In this document: positions 14,896 through 23,315 of the stretch, in pieces
Position numbering within the stretch: position 1 is the first letter of the stretch
Layout: the number at the start of each line of letters is the position of its first letter
NCBI RefSeq assembly: GCF_032017025.1
Contig: NZ_DALZQO010000001.1
Coordinates: 62,001-126,000, forward strand
Direction: 5' to 3'
Source: Hydrogenoanaerobacterium sp032017025
GTDB lineage: Bacteria; Bacillota; Clostridia; Oscillospirales; Ruminococcaceae
Length of the DNA: 64,000 nt
Notes under the pieces: model-generated
What the model saw: only the letters and a program-made list of their open reading frames with translations
What the model was told of the DNA's origin: nothing
The model's database searches: none
Program-made: the position numbers and the translations under genes

Positions 14896-16092
14896 TTATT
14901 TTTTGCAGTAGATGGTGGGCATTGCAGCGTAAACTGCTGCGCAGCGAACGAGGTCTTCTTTCCAGGTTTTCTCGTTGGGAGCATGCGCCTGAGCCTCTTT
15001 ACCCGGACCAAAACCGATGCAAGGAATGCCGTAACGACCCATGATGGACACACCGTTGGTGGAGAAGGTCCATTTGTCTACTTTCGGCTCGCCGTACATG
15101 CCCTTATATGCCTCAACCATTGCCTGTGTAGCAGCATGATCCTCAGGAATAACCCATGTGGGGAAATAGCAATCGGTGGGGTAAACAAGCCCTGTCCACG
15201 ACGGACGCTCGTAGGTGTACATGCTAACCTCTGCACCGTATTTCTTGCAGGAGGGCAGGTTGCGAACTTCCTCAAGAGCCATCTCATAGGTCTCGCCGTC
15301 AGTCAGGCGGCGGTCAAGAGAAACTGCGCAGGAATCTGCAACTGCACAACGGGAAGGCGATGTATAGAAAATCTCAGAAGTGGTAACGGTGCCTTTGCCG
15401 AGGAACGGATCATAGTGCAGGTGATTGTTCAGCTCGCGAACCTCTTGCAGAATGTCTGCCATTTTGTAGATGGCATTGTCACCGCGCTCCGGTGCAGAAC
15501 CATGGCAGGATACACCCTTGACATCAACACGGATTTCCATACGTCCGCGCTGGCCACGGTAAATGTTGCCGTCGGTCGGCTCGGTGATAACAACAAACTC
15601 AGGTTTCACTTTATCTTCATTGATGATGTACTGCCAGCAAAGACCGTCACAATCTTCTTCCTGCACGGTACCGGTCACAACAACGGTGTATTTATCACTG
15701 AGAAGGTCGAGATCTTTCATGATTTTTGCGCCGTATACGCCCGAAACAATACCACCAAGCTGATCGGAGGTTCCGCGTCCGCCAATTTCGGTATCTGTCT
15801 CAAAGCCCTCATAAGGGTCAAAGGTCCAGTTAGCCATATTGCCAACACCGACTGTATCAATATGAGCATCGTAGCCAATCAAGGTTTCGCCTTTACCCAT
15901 ATAACCGAGGATATTGCCCATGGGGTCGATTACAACTTTATCAAAACCGAGGTCGTTCATCTCTTTTTCAATTCTTTTGATGACACCCTCTTCTCCGCAG
16001 CTTTCGCCGGGAATCGCAACGAGGTCGCGCAGAAATTTAGTCATTGCAGCTTCGTAGCCCTGGGCAGCTTCTTTGATTTTGTTAAAATCCAT
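14896..16092 (-). CDS. ygeY: YgeY-family selenium metabolism-linked M20 hydrolase
   Basis: 398 residues. M20 metallopeptidase fold with metal-binding IGYDAHIDTVG (HxD), GGRGTSDQLGG (Asp ligand) and VQEEDCDG (catalytic Glu-Glu), and the dimerisation-domain motif VKGVSCHGSAPERGDNAIYKM. YgeY proteins co-occur with the selenium-dependent hydroxylase system and belong to the gene set needed for anaerobic uric acid degradation in gut bacteria. The likely job is hydrolysis of an amide or ureido bond in a ring-opened purine product; the exact substrate is not visible from sequence. Confidence 0.92.
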   Translation of the reverse strand: MDFNKIKEAAQGYEAAMTKFLRDLVAIPGESCGEEGVIKRIEKEMNDLGFDKVVIDPMGNILGYMGKGETLIGYDAHIDTVGVGNMANWTFDPYEGFETDTEIGGRGTSDQLGGIVSGVYGAKIMKDLDLLSDKYTVVVTGTVQEEDCDGLCWQYIINEDKVKPEFVVITEPTDGNIYRGQRGRMEIRVDVKGVSCHGSAPERGDNAIYKMADILQEVRELNNHLHYDPFLGKGTVTTSEIFYTSPSRCAVADSCAVSLDRRLTDGETYEMALEEVRNLPSCKKYGAEVSMYTYERPSWTGLVYPTDCYFPTWVIPEDHAATQAMVEAYKGMYGEPKVDKWTFSTNGVSIMGRYGIPCIGFGPGKEAQAHAPNEKTWKEDLVRCAAVYAAMPTIYCKK

Positions 16093-16161
16093 GATAAAAT
16101 CTCCCTTTCCTGTTTTTAATTTATCTTATATCTGTTTACTCTATAAAGTGTTACGGTTGCC

Positions 16162-17382
16162 TTACTTCTCAACGTATGACGCGTGAGAACCGTTCCAAAC
16201 GATATTGCGGTAACTTTCGGGGTCGGTATCTCCTTCGGTGGAGAACATCAAAATCTTGGAGTTCTCGTCAAGCTTCAACGCTTCACGAAGGTCCTTATAT
16301 TCATCGCTTTCCATAAGTGTTGCGATGAGACCCATTGCAACTGCGCCGGATTCTCCGGAAACCACCTGCGGGTCGCCCTTCATCGGTGCGCCCAGCATTC
16401 TCATTCCTTTTGCCGCTACCCAATCGGGGCAGGAGACAAAGAAGCTGCTGTGGTTTTTCAGAATATCCCACGAGATGGTGTTCGGCTCGCCACAAGCAAG
16501 ACCAGCCATAATGGTTTGCAAATCGCCCTCTGCAAAACGGATCTTACCATCCTGCTCAGCCGCCGATTTATACAGGCAGGCTGCGATTTCAGCTTCCATA
16601 ACAACGGTGGTGGGGCAGTTTTCGGGGTACATATTGGCAAAGAAGCCCTGTACTGCACCCGCCAGAGAACCTACACCGGCCTGAACAAAGATATGGGTTG
16701 GCCGCTCAACACCGGAAGCCTTGAGCTGTTCGTAAGCCTCCATTGCCATAGTACCGTAGCCTTGCATAATCCACGCCGGAATCTCCTCATAGCCGTCCCA
16801 TGCGGTATCCTGCACCATAACACCGTGCTCGGTTTTTTCTGCCATTGCGTTAGCCATACGAACACATTCGTCGTAGTTGACTTCTTCAATGCTTACCTTT
16901 GCACCCTCTTTGGCAATGTTGTCAAAGCGTGTTTTGGTAGAGCCCTTCGGCATTAACACAACTGATTTTTGTCCCAATTTATTTGCTGCCCACGCAACGC
17001 CTCTGCCGTGGTTGCCGTCAGTTGCGGTAAAAAAGGTTGCTTGACCAAACTCCTCGCGGAGCTTATCGGAGGTTAAGTAGTTGTAGTCGACCTCAGAAAC
17101 ATCTTTGCCGAGTTGCTGTGCTATGTAGCGCGCCATTGCGAAAGACCCGCCTAGAACTTTAAATGCGTTTAAGCCAAAACGGTAGGATTCATCCTTAACA
17201 AAGAACTCTTTTACCCCAAGAACCTCTGCCATATTCTTTAAATGTGCCAGAGGTGTTGTGGTGTACTGCGGAAAGCTTTTATGGAACGCTCTCGCTTTCT
17301 CTACCTCGGGCAGCGCCATTACTTTAAGCTGCGCGTCATCGGTTTTAGGCATTTGGTTTGCTACCCATTTAATCTTATCCAT
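16162..17382 (-). CDS. ygeX: Diaminopropionate ammonia-lyase (YgeX/DpaL)
   Basis: 406 residues, fold-type II PLP enzyme; the PLP lysine is Lys75 in RFGLNAFKVLGGSFA, with TDGNHGRGVAWAA and the phosphate-binding glycine stretch QAGVGSLAGAVQG. DpaL cleaves 2,3-diaminopropionate to pyruvate and two ammonia via 2-aminoacrylate. In purine-degrading anaerobes it handles the three-carbon backbone left after ring opening. It is the first gene of the ygeX-ygeY-ygeW-arcC operon, with a GGAGGGGG ribosome binding site. The ridA gene at 31241 fits the aminoacrylate intermediate. Confidence 0.96.
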   Translation of the reverse strand: MDKIKWVANQMPKTDDAQLKVMALPEVEKARAFHKSFPQYTTTPLAHLKNMAEVLGVKEFFVKDESYRFGLNAFKVLGGSFAMARYIAQQLGKDVSEVDYNYLTSDKLREEFGQATFFTATDGNHGRGVAWAANKLGQKSVVLMPKGSTKTRFDNIAKEGAKVSIEEVNYDECVRMANAMAEKTEHGVMVQDTAWDGYEEIPAWIMQGYGTMAMEAYEQLKASGVERPTHIFVQAGVGSLAGAVQGFFANMYPENCPTTVVMEAEIAACLYKSAAEQDGKIRFAEGDLQTIMAGLACGEPNTISWDILKNHSSFFVSCPDWVAAKGMRMLGAPMKGDPQVVSGESGAVAMGLIATLMESDEYKDLREALKLDENSKILMFSTEGDTDPESYRNIVWNGSHASYVEK

Positions 17383-17447
17383 TCGTACGGCCCCCTCCTA
17401 ATATTATAAGCGGTATTTTCCATTGCTTGGTGTTGCTTTATGTTTCC

Positions 17448-17475
17448 ATCATAGCACAGAAAACGAAGAAATCAA
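17448..17475 (-). promoter_or_regulatory. Promoter of the ygeX-ygeY-ygeW-arcC operon
   Basis: On the minus strand TTGATT (17470-17475), 16-bp spacer, TATGAT (17448-17453), 66 nt before the ygeX ATG. The divergent 375-bp region to xdhD (17383-17757) is very AT-rich and otherwise holds only the elements listed here. Confidence 0.75.
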
Positions 17476-17620
17476 TAGGTTTTCTAAAAAATTTTTAGAT
17501 TTGCTCAAAAATATTTTATTTTTACCGAAATCAGGGGATTTTTGCCCTTGCTTTTTCTGTTTTATGATGATAAACTATGTAATAGTGACACTATAATTCT
17601 TTTATTGTTTTTTAATTGTG

Positions 17621-17645
17621 TACAAAGTGCAGTAAAGTCATACTT
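17621..17645 (+). promoter_or_regulatory. Candidate regulatory elements upstream of the xdhD-type gene
   Basis: TACAAAGTGCAG (17621-17632) is 9/12 like TACACATTGCAC near ssnA and xdhA. AAGTCATACTT (17635-17645) is 10/11 like TAGTCATACTT near xdhA and guaD. TTGTGT at 17617-17622 with CATACT at 17640-17645 (17-bp spacing) is a possible promoter overlapping both. Confidence 0.35.
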
Positions 17646-17757
17646 CAGTTAAAAGTTATAAAAATCTTAAAAATTTTTAGTGTTGTTATCATATAGCTGA
17701 AACGGAGTGCTTCGCGCGCGGGCTGTAGAGAAAAATATGTAGAAACGAGGTGCAGTT

Positions 17758-20316
17758 ATGTTTGAATTCGTGGTAAACGGGCAGACAACTTTTGCGCAGA
17801 AGGATGAGAAACTGATTACATATTTGAGAGATAATCTTAACCTCACTTCTGTTAAAAACGGATGTTCAGAGGGCGCCTGCGGAACCTGTATGGTTTTGGT
17901 AGATGGAAAGGCAACAAAAGCCTGCATTCTAACCACCGCACGTTCGGCCGGAAAAAGTATTGTAACGGCTGAGGGGCTAACCCCGCGCGAAAAAGATGTT
18001 TATGGTTATGCATTTACCCACGTGGGAGCTGTTCAGTGCGGATTTTGCACACCGGGCATGATAATCAGCGCAAAAGGGCTGATTGACAGCAATCCGACCC
18101 CTTCACCTATTGAAGTAAAAGAAGCGATTAAAAATAATATCTGCCGCTGCACCGGATATAAAAAGATTGAGGAAGCAATTTTATTCGCCGCAAAGCTGTT
18201 TCGCGAGAATACTGCTGTGCCCGCACATGATTTTACCGGTGTGATTGGTGAGAACCTGCACCGCGTTGACGCCGTTGCAAAGGCGCTTGGCGTAGCGGAA
18301 TACACCGATGACATTTACAAGGAAGGTATGCTGTACGGCAGTGCAGTGCGCAGCGGTCACCCCCGCGCCCTTGTCAAGCACATTGATGTAAGTGAGGCGA
18401 AAGCTCTGCCCGGTGTGGCTGCGGTGCTCACTGCGGCCGACTTACCCGGCAACCAGAAAATCGGGCACCTTAAAAAGGATTACGATGTGCTGATTCCCGA
18501 GGGCAAAGAAACGCATTTTGCAGGGGATGCTATTGTACTGATTGCCGCTGAGAGCAAAGAAGTGCTTGAAGAAGCAAAGAAGCTGGTAAAAATCGATTAT
18601 GAGGTGCTGAAGCCGATTCTATCTGTTGAAGAGTCGATGGCAGAAGGCGCACCGCTGATTCACGAGACCGGCAACCTGCTTGCCAATGAGCGCCTGGTGC
18701 GCGGCAACGCAGATGAGAAAATTAAAAATTCAAAGCATGTGGTGACGATGCATTACAGTACTCCGTTCACCGATCATGCTTTTCTTGAGCCTGAAACCGC
18801 CGTTGCGCTGCCCGAGGACGACGGTGTGCTGATCTACTCCGGCGATCAGGGTATTTACCAGACACGCAAGGAATGCAGCGAAGCACTGGGGCTGCCCGAG
18901 GAAAAGGTGCGTGTAATTGCCAAAATGGTAGGCGGCGGCTTTGGCGGCAAAGAGGATATGAGCGTTCAGCACCTCGCAGCGATTCTCGCATACAAAACCC
19001 AACGCCCCGTAAAAGTATCCTTTACCCGCAAAGAAAGTATGCTCGTACACCCCAAACGCCACCCAATGGAGATGGAGTTTACCACCGCTTGTGACGAAAA
19101 CGGCTACCTCACCGCAATGAAAGCGACGCTGCTCACCGATACCGGCTGCTACGCTTCTCTCGGTGGCCCTGTTCTGCAAAGAGCTTGTACTCATGCGGCA
19201 GGCCCCTATAACTATCAAGATATTGATATTCACGGGCAGGCATGGTACACCAACAACCCGCCCGCAGGTGCATTCCGCGGCTTTGGTGTAACGCAGAGCT
19301 GTTTCGCAACCGAGTGTAACCTCAATCTCTTGGCCGAAAAAGTAGGGATTTCCCCATGGGAAATTCGTTACCGCAACGCAATACGTCCCGGACAGATACT
19401 GCCTAACGGGCAGATTGCCGATGATTCCACCGCGTTGGTGGAAACACTGGAGGCAGTAAAGCCTTATCTGGATGCACACCCCAAAGCGGGCATTGCATGT
19501 GCAATGAAGAACAGCGGTTTGGGTGTGGGCATTCCCGACACCGGTCGCTGCCGACTGACCGTGAGAGATGGCAAGGTGCATATTCACACCAGTGCGGCAT
19601 GCATTGGTCAGGGTATGGGTACTGTCGTTACTCAAATGGTGTGTACAACACTTGAGTTAAGCCCCGATCAGGTGGTTTACGATATACCCGATACCAGAGA
19701 AGCGCCCAACTCGGGCAACACCACAGCATCCCGCCAGACGCTGTTTACCGGCGAGGCAACCCACCGTGCTGCTATCGCACTGAAAGAAGCATTGGGCAAC
19801 AATGCACTCGAGAGCCTGAACGGTCAGGAATTTATCGGTGAATACCTTGGTGTTACCGACAAAATGGGTAGCGACAAGCCTAACCCTGTCAGCCATATCG
19901 CCTACGGCTTTGCAACCCATCTGGTAGATTTGGATGAGGATGGCAAGCTTGCAAAAGTAATTGCTGTACACGACGTTGGCAAAGCTGTTAACCCAATCAG
20001 CGTTGAGGGACAAATTGAGGGTGGCGTTGTGATGAGTCTTGGTTACGCTTTGACTGAGGATTTCCCACTCAAGGATGGTATCCCCACCGCAAAATACGGT
20101 ACATTGGGCTTACTCAAATCTACTCAGGTACCGGATATTGAGTCGGTAATCATCGAAAAGAACGACAACGACCTTGCCTACGGTGCAAAGGGTATTGGTG
20201 AAATCTGTTCGATTCCCACTCCACCTGCCGTGCAGCTCGCCTATTACAATTGGGACGGCAAATTCAGAACCAAGCTACCGATGGAGGATACCCCTTATTC
20301 CCGAAAAAAGAAATAG
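17758..20316 (+). CDS. xdhD: Selenium-dependent molybdenum hydroxylase (XdhD-type xanthine dehydrogenase)
   Basis: 852 residues. N-terminal 2Fe-2S domains with ligands Cys36, 41, 44, 56 and Cys94, 97, 129, 131; then, without an FAD domain, the molybdopterin-binding part (from about 165) with VGGGFGGKED, GAFRGFGVTQ and the catalytic Glu815 in GIGEICSIPTPP. This is the fused iron-sulfur plus molybdenum architecture of E. coli XdhD and of the Se-dependent XDH family. It probably hydroxylates or reductively dehydroxylates purines (xanthine/urate). Electrons would pass to a separate flavoprotein, with YgfK the best candidate. It has no Sec codon; selenium would be a cofactor ligand supplied by the YqeB/YqeC/SelD system. 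Confidence 0.93.
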   Translation: MFEFVVNGQTTFAQKDEKLITYLRDNLNLTSVKNGCSEGACGTCMVLVDGKATKACILTTARSAGKSIVTAEGLTPREKDVYGYAFTHVGAVQCGFCTPGMIISAKGLIDSNPTPSPIEVKEAIKNNICRCTGYKKIEEAILFAAKLFRENTAVPAHDFTGVIGENLHRVDAVAKALGVAEYTDDIYKEGMLYGSAVRSGHPRALVKHIDVSEAKALPGVAAVLTAADLPGNQKIGHLKKDYDVLIPEGKETHFAGDAIVLIAAESKEVLEEAKKLVKIDYEVLKPILSVEESMAEGAPLIHETGNLLANERLVRGNADEKIKNSKHVVTMHYSTPFTDHAFLEPETAVALPEDDGVLIYSGDQGIYQTRKECSEALGLPEEKVRVIAKMVGGGFGGKEDMSVQHLAAILAYKTQRPVKVSFTRKESMLVHPKRHPMEMEFTTACDENGYLTAMKATLLTDTGCYASLGGPVLQRACTHAAGPYNYQDIDIHGQAWYTNNPPAGAFRGFGVTQSCFATECNLNLLAEKVGISPWEIRYRNAIRPGQILPNGQIADDSTALVETLEAVKPYLDAHPKAGIACAMKNSGLGVGIPDTGRCRLTVRDGKVHIHTSAACIGQGMGTVVTQMVCTTLELSPDQVVYDIPDTREAPNSGNTTASRQTLFTGEATHRAAIALKEALGNNALESLNGQEFIGEYLGVTDKMGSDKPNPVSHIAYGFATHLVDLDEDGKLAKVIAVHDVGKAVNPISVEGQIEGGVVMSLGYALTEDFPLKDGIPTAKYGTLGLLKSTQVPDIESVIIEKNDNDLAYGAKGIGEICSIPTPPAVQLAYYNWDGKFRTKLPMEDTPYSRKKK

Positions 20317-20330
20317 CTCTCAAGATGCAG

Positions 20331-20364
20331 AAAAGTGCCTCACCGTTTGGTAAGGCACTTTTTT
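20331..20364. terminator. Terminator between xdhD and transglutaminase gene
   Basis: AAAAGTGCCT (20331-20340) pairs with AGGCACTTTT (20353-20362), followed by T. It serves xdhD (+) and the convergent minus-strand gene. Confidence 0.85.
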
Positions 20365-20380
20365 CATATTAAACATAAGA

Positions 20381-21667
20381 TTATTTCGGCAGCTTCCAGA
20401 ATTCGTCGCTGCTGTTAGTGGGGCGCTCACTCCTGTAATAAGCATAAGTCGCGGGATAGCCAGCCGGCACCAGAGCGTTAACAAGGTTGCCTGCACTACC
20501 CTCAGAACCAGATGAAAAATTGGTTGCACTGGAAAAATGGAATGAATTTTGAGTCATATAAGCGCGGTAAAAATCCAAATAGAAAGGTCTGCCGTTGCGC
20601 CCCGCATTTTCATTCGGAACCAGCTTCGTGCCGTTGATGAGGCTTTCACGCAGCATTGGCAGGCTCACATACGTGTCCTTATCATTCTTTAAAATCAGGC
20701 GATAGGTCGGGTCAAGCATAATCCATTGCTTTAGCTCTTTGGAATAGGCATGCACCACCACATGGCAAAACTCGCTGTTTGCACTAGCAGGCGCACATTT
20801 GATTGACTTTGCAGGTACTCCGTAGGCTCGCAGCATTTCCGAGAGAATAATCGAAAGCCCCCTGCATTCTACCCCGCCCATTCTTTTGCTGTACTGCATA
20901 ACTGATTGTGCATCCTGTTTTTCTGGCATGCCGGATTCCCCATTGTGGCGGAAATTGTTGCACACCCAATTCAGAAGTGCGGTCATCTTGCTCACATCAT
21001 CCTCCTGAGCGTTCATCAATTCATCTAGGGCATAGGTGTTTATGGCTGCTTTCAATTTGTTTCGGTTGCCCAGCTCGTAGGTATATGGGATGCCCCCGCC
21101 GGCATTGGTATAGCCAGGGTATTCTCTTAGCTTTTTGAGGCTGTCGTTTGCCGAAATACCCTCAAACGAAAACTGCGGCTGAAGCCCGAGGTCTACAGGG
21201 GTTGCAGATGTTTTAACAAAACGAACATCATGCCTGCTGCCATACTGCTCATATACCCCCACGAGTGTTTTGTCATTTTCAAAGCGCAGGCTGACATTTG
21301 CCTGCCATGGCCCGTCGTTAAATGTATAGACTAAGCGGCCGTCTTCCAAATGCCACTCGTTCGGCTTCAGATAAGCTGCATCGCAAGATGCAACCGTGAG
21401 GTAAATCTTGTGCCCCTCTTTGCTGTTTACAAAATTCATGGTGACGTTATCGTTGATATACTTTGCCTCGCCCACCACAACATAAAACGAGCCTTTCCAT
21501 GTACCGCTGAGCCGCCTGAGCATGTCTTCATCTTCCGAGGATAGGTCGGATACACTCGTTTGCAGCATATGATTACGCAAAGGGGAGTCCGGCACTTTAA
21601 ATGCAGCAAGCGGTATTGTTATTGCGAGTGATAAAACTGCAGCAATAAGCTTTGTAGTTTTTTTCAT
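20381..21667 (-). CDS. Secreted transglutaminase-like cysteine protein
   Basis: 428 residues from ATG 21667 (AGAGGAAC upstream). Signal peptide MKKTTKLIAAVLSLAITIPL. The middle holds the transglutaminase-core triad: Cys in MGGVECRGLSIILSEML, His in EFCHVVVHAYS, Asp in WIMLDPTYR (about residues 265-330). The N-terminal 150 residues (SGTWKGSFYVVVGE, VGVYEQYGSRHDVRF) look like a lipocalin-like beta domain. It is probably a wall- or extracellular-acting peptidase or crosslinking enzyme. It sits between purine genes, with its own terminators on both sides and no evident link to purine metabolism. Confidence 0.78.
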   Translation of the reverse strand: MKKTTKLIAAVLSLAITIPLAAFKVPDSPLRNHMLQTSVSDLSSEDEDMLRRLSGTWKGSFYVVVGEAKYINDNVTMNFVNSKEGHKIYLTVASCDAAYLKPNEWHLEDGRLVYTFNDGPWQANVSLRFENDKTLVGVYEQYGSRHDVRFVKTSATPVDLGLQPQFSFEGISANDSLKKLREYPGYTNAGGGIPYTYELGNRNKLKAAINTYALDELMNAQEDDVSKMTALLNWVCNNFRHNGESGMPEKQDAQSVMQYSKRMGGVECRGLSIILSEMLRAYGVPAKSIKCAPASANSEFCHVVVHAYSKELKQWIMLDPTYRLILKNDKDTYVSLPMLRESLINGTKLVPNENAGRNGRPFYLDFYRAYMTQNSFHFSSATNFSSGSEGSAGNLVNALVPAGYPATYAYYRSERPTNSSDEFWKLPK

Positions 21668-21768
21668 AATTAAGTTCCTCTTTTTACTATTGTTATTACC
21701 TATATAGTACCATAAATTTTCGATTATATTGCACAATTTTTGAAAAATTAATAATTCAATTGATATAT

Positions 21769-21799
21769 AAAAAAGACGGGCAAATCACCCGTCTTTTTT
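21769..21799. terminator. Terminator after hyuA
   Basis: Perfect stem AAAAAAGACGGG (21769-21780) with CCCGTCTTTTTT (21788-21799), 7-nt loop, just downstream of the hyuA stop on the minus strand. Confidence 0.9.
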
Positions 21800-21821
21800 A
21801 CACAATATTCGCTAAAATCCT

Positions 21822-23210
21822 TTATCCATGCTGCGGGTAATACTCACTTTCGTGGCGATGCACGTAGGCGCCGCAATGCTCGGCAATCACTTCGCCATCC
21901 TGCACCACCTGCTGCCCGCGCAGAAATACCGCCTTGGGTCTGCCCGTAACAGCCAAGCCCTCATACGGAGTATAGTCTACATTTTGCTGCATATGCTGCG
22001 CAGTGATTGTTCCCTTAAACGAGGGGTCCCACACTACAATATCTGCATCGCTGCCTGCAAGCATTGCCCCCTTTTGCGGGTACATACCGAACAAACGGGC
22101 AGTGTTCTCACTCAGCTGCGCTGCCATTTGCTCTTTGGTAATGCGGTTTTCGCACACACCATAGGTATACATTACAGCAGGGCGGTGCTCAACACCCGGC
22201 ATACCGTTGGGAATTTTGCTGAAATCATCTCTCCCCTGCTCCTTCTGCTTTTTGAAGTTAAAGCTGCAATGGTCGGTAGAAACGGTATCGATATCGTTAT
22301 TTTTCAGCGCTGTCCACAGGCACTGCTGATCTTCTTTTTTGCGCAAAGGCGGGGAGCAAACGTATTTTGCGCTCTCAAAATTTTCAAGGTTGTAACGGCT
22401 TTCATCGAGCATTAGGTAATGCGGGCATGTTTCTACATATACCTTCTGGCCTTTTGCGCGTGCTTTTAGCACTTCATCAAAACCCAGTTTGGTGCTCAAG
22501 TGTACAATATTAACGGGGGCATCTGACGCCTCGGCAATGTAGAGGTAGCGCGAAACCGCTTCGGCTTCTACAAAATCGGGGCGGGAGGCCGGGTGTGCGG
22601 CGGGGGTAAGCTCGCCTGCGGCACGTTTTTCCGCAATCATTTCATTGACAAGGTCACCGTTTTCGCAATGGACACCGATGATACCATGCACATCGCGTAC
22701 ACATTTGAGAATCTCGTACAGTTCTCCATCCGAAACGCGCAGGTTGTCGTAGGCGAGGTACAGCTTAAATGAGGTGACACCCTCGGCCACCATCGTATCA
22801 ATTTCGTTACGAACAGATGGGTTCCAGTCGCTGATTGCCATATGAAACGCATAATCACAGGAGGATACACCGTCGGCTTTCGCGTGCCAGTTTTTCAGCG
22901 CCTGCACCAGGGTTTCACCTTTTTCTTGCGTTGCAAAATCGACGATGGTAGTGGTGCCGCCAACTATGGCACCTCTTGTACCGCTATGGAAGTTATCCGC
23001 TGTCAAAGCAGTACCGGTGCTCATATCAAAGTGGGTGTGCGCGTCAATAAAACCGGGAAACAGCAGGCAGCCGGTGGCATCCAGCACCTCAGCGCCGTCT
23101 GCGGGCAGCTGCTCGGCAATTTCGGCAATCTTGTTGTCTTCTATGCGAAGATCGGCAGCAAAGCTGCCCTTTGGTGTAACAATGGTTCCGCCCTTGATAA
23201 TTTTTGACAT
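21822..23210 (-). CDS. hyuA: Dihydropyrimidinase/hydantoinase-type cyclic amidohydrolase (HyuA/YgeZ)
   Basis: 462 residues from ATG 23210 (AAGGGGGC upstream). Binuclear-metal amidohydrolase: His58 and His60 in FPGFIDAHTHFD, the carboxylated Lys149 in GVTSFKLYLAYD, GVHCENGDLV, and the Asp ligand in VSTDHCSF. Such enzymes open cyclic ureides and imides. In this cluster it is the likely purine or hydantoin-type ring-opening enzyme of the anaerobic urate pathway. It is the last gene of the ssnA-ygfK-hyuA operon (105 nt after ygfK). Confidence 0.92.
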   Translation of the reverse strand: MSKIIKGGTIVTPKGSFAADLRIEDNKIAEIAEQLPADGAEVLDATGCLLFPGFIDAHTHFDMSTGTALTADNFHSGTRGAIVGGTTTIVDFATQEKGETLVQALKNWHAKADGVSSCDYAFHMAISDWNPSVRNEIDTMVAEGVTSFKLYLAYDNLRVSDGELYEILKCVRDVHGIIGVHCENGDLVNEMIAEKRAAGELTPAAHPASRPDFVEAEAVSRYLYIAEASDAPVNIVHLSTKLGFDEVLKARAKGQKVYVETCPHYLMLDESRYNLENFESAKYVCSPPLRKKEDQQCLWTALKNNDIDTVSTDHCSFNFKKQKEQGRDDFSKIPNGMPGVEHRPAVMYTYGVCENRITKEQMAAQLSENTARLFGMYPQKGAMLAGSDADIVVWDPSFKGTITAQHMQQNVDYTPYEGLAVTGRPKAVFLRGQQVVQDGEVIAEHCGAYVHRHESEYYPQHG

Positions 23211-23315
23211 AGTATAGCCCCCTTGAACATGCACAATACGGGTATCCGTCTGTTCGGACACCCGCATAGGCTATTTTCTTAAGACAATGGTAATACGATG
23301 ATGAAAACTTGTCAA

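Noticed and set aside
14983..16119. Long open frame on the plus strand (378 codons)
   Set aside because: It is antisense to ygeY, has no ribosome binding site and its translation resembles no protein.
18730..19635. Long open frame on the minus strand (301 codons)
   Set aside because: It is antisense to the xdhD-type gene, which has clear family motifs; the translation looks random.
17758..20316. Selenocysteine codon in the xdhD-type gene
   Set aside because: The frame is free of TGA; selenium in these enzymes is a labile cofactor ligand.
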